Source: a virus. Taken from it: DNA of 20,264 nt. Location: positions 1 to 20,264 of the IMG/VR virus record IMGVR_UViG_3300048597_000140; one strand, given 5' to 3'. The notes below the pieces were generated by a model, which saw only the letters and a program-made list of their open reading frames with translations, made no database searches and was not told the origin of the DNA. Both the position numbers and the translations under genes were made by a program. The stretch's first letter is position 1. The number at the start of each line of letters is the position of its first letter. Below, in pieces: positions 19,208-20,264 of the stretch.

Positions 19208-20264
19208 TGGCTATCCAGGTTTTCACGGGGCGAGTTCAGCAGCGATTTTCGACGCTGGCCGCAATCACGCTGACGAATCCGATTCTTCTTGAAGGTGAAG
19301 TCTGGACGGAGAAGGACGCGAGCACCGGCCGCAGCACCGGCCGCCGGAAAGTCGGCGATGGTGTGCTGAATGCAGACCGCACAGCGATCACTGGCACGGC
19401 GTTCAATGACCTGCCCTTTGAGCCTGGTGTGGGCGGCGACGGATCAGGCGATGTCGTCGGTCCCAGCAGCAGCGTTAACGGGCGGGTGGCGTTGTTTGAT
19501 GGAGCGACCGGCAAGCGTCTGAAGCAGGCCGACGCGGACGCGTTTCAAGGGCCTGCAGGCCCGGCCGGGCCGCAGGGCATCCAGGGGGAGGCGGGTCCCG
19601 CTGGGCCGACTGGGCCGCAAGGCCCAGAAGGGCCGCAGGGGCCGCAAGGAGACACTGGCCCGGCTGGCCCGCAGGGGCCGCAAGGAGACACTGGCCCGGC
19701 TGGCCCGCAGGGGCCGCAAGGAGACACTGGCCCGGCTGGCCCGCAGGGGCCGCAAGGAGACACTGGCCCCGCTGGCCCGCAGGGGCCGCAAGGAGACACT
19801 GGCCCCGCTGGCCCGCAGGGGCCGCAAGGAGACACTGGCCCCGCTGGCGCAACGGGCGCCACTGGCCCGGCAGGGGCGACCGGCCCGCAAGGCCCTCAAG
19901 GCGACACAGGGCCGGCCGGCCCCACTGGTGCAACAGGGCCGCAAGGACCTCAGGGTGACCCTGGCCCAGCCGGCGCCACGGGGCCGCAAGGAGACACTGG
20001 CCCGACAGGAGCCACGGGGGCCACTGGGGCGACAGGCCCTGCAGGTGAGGGCGTCCCCACAGGTGGCACCACAGGGCAGATTCTGCGAAAGGTTGATGGC
20101 ACCGACTACAACACCGAATGGGCCAATCCGGCCGGCGGCGGTGATGCTCTTACCTCTGGCACGTTGGCCCAGTTTGCCAGCACCACTAGCGACCAGCTCC
20201 GTGGAGTCATCAGCAACGAAACAGGCACCGGGGCGCTGGTTTTTGGGACGGCCCCAACGATCAC
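19207..20264 (+). CDS. Collagen-like tail fibre protein (3' end missing)
   Basis: The open frame continues to the window end (352 codons present). Residues 1-115 are a globular N-terminal domain with TFTG-like strands ([34 protein letters not shown]) and [13 protein letters not shown]. Then comes a Gly-X-Y collagen-like region (about 117-285), including six 12-residue [12 protein letters not shown]-type units. After it the typical phage fibre sequence [18 protein letters not shown] leads into [16 protein letters not shown]. This makes it a trimeric tail fibre or receptor-binding protein. It follows the FII-like gene by TGATG. The receptor-binding tip lies beyond the window. Confidence 0.85.
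   Translation, partial: MAIQVFTGRVQQRFSTLAAITLTNPILLEGEVWTEKDASTGRSTGRRKVGDGVLNADRTAITGTAFNDLPFEPGVGGDGSGDVVGPSSSVNGRVALFDGATGKRLKQADADAFQGPAGPAGPQGIQGEAGPAGPTGPQGPEGPQGPQGDTGPAGPQGPQGDTGPAGPQGPQGDTGPAGPQGPQGDTGPAGPQGPQGDTGPAGPQGPQGDTGPAGATGATGPAGATGPQGPQGDTGPAGPTGATGPQGPQGDPGPAGATGPQGDTGPTGATGATGATGPAGEGVPTGGTTGQILRKVDGTDYNTEWANPAGGGDALTSGTLAQFASTTSDQLRGVISNETGTGALVFGTAPTI
19633..19860 (+). repeat. 36-bp tandem repeats in collagen region
   Basis: The unit beginning CAAGGAGACACTGGCCC recurs at 19645, 19681, 19717, 19753, 19789 and 19825, exactly 36 bases apart, giving 12-residue in-frame repeats. The first three units carry GGCCCGGCT and the next three GGCCCCGCT at the same place. The last unit diverges in its second half. 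Near-identity at DNA level suggests recent expansion by recombination or slippage. Confidence 0.9.

Noticed and set aside
19633-19860. Tandem repeats as a CRISPR array
   Set aside because: Units are contiguous without spacers, in frame and encode collagen repeats.
19545-19862. Antisense [11 protein letters not shown]-type repeat protein
   Set aside because: It arises because collagen-like Gly-Pro codons read as Gly-Pro on the other strand; the plus-strand frame continues into known tail-fibre sequence.

Overview
The window is part of a tailed double-stranded DNA bacteriophage genome or prophage. It carries a lambda-like packaging and head module (small and large terminase, connector, portal, protease-capsid fusion, FII-like joining protein), a replication/recombination module, and many tiny overlapping accessory genes. 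No integrase, recognisable CI-type repressor, endolysin, rRNA, tRNA, CRISPR array or insertion sequence was seen. The DNA is very GC-rich. A cyanobacterial host of the Synechococcus/Cyanobium type is my inference. It rests on a C-terminal VPGPLPL-plus-hydrophobic-plus-arginine tail typical of cyanobacterial surface proteins (8844-9335), three copies of the cyanobacterial HIP1 octamer GCGATCGC (7209, 12175, 16909), and small zinc-finger and 'PIT.R.PT..DAD' proteins that I associate with cyanobacteria. None of these is decisive.

Layout. (1) 33-724, plus strand: three small genes, the last with a four-cysteine zinc finger. (2) 703-2739, minus strand: seven small genes, including ribbon-helix-helix-like, HTH/zinc, exported and membrane proteins. 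A 34-bp sequence is duplicated at the starts of two of them. (3) 2740-2821: divergent control region. (4) 2822-5921, plus: a small ribbon-helix-helix-like protein, a helical protein and an 860-residue primase/DUF3987 helicase-like protein, translationally coupled. (5) 5922-6276: a non-coding array of at least eleven TGTGGG(C/T)T octamers in both orientations around an AT-rich tract, a candidate replication origin. (6) 6277-6939: RecB/Cas4-like PD-(D/E)XK exonuclease. (7) 7207-11454: thirteen genes in a chain where every start overlaps the preceding stop. It includes micro-ORFs of 29, 37 and 19 residues, a nuclease-fold protein lacking its usual catalytic residues, a lipoprotein-like protein, related DUF551-like proteins and, last, a putative virion protein. 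(8) 11455-11690: a lower-GC gap leading into clustered GGTAACC sites, a candidate cos/pac or operator. (9) 11691-19207: packaging, portal, capsid and connector genes. (10) 19207 to the window end: an incomplete collagen-like tail fibre.

How the parts could work together (inference): the primase-helicase would initiate replication at the adjacent iteron array, and the RecB-like nuclease would process ends for recombination. The small terminase would recognise the GGTAACC cluster beside its own gene and deliver concatemers to the large terminase and portal. The protease-capsid fusion would build and mature the head, followed by connector proteins and the receptor-binding fibre. Start/stop overlaps at most gene junctions suggest translational coupling is the main expression strategy; clear Shine-Dalgarno sequences are few.
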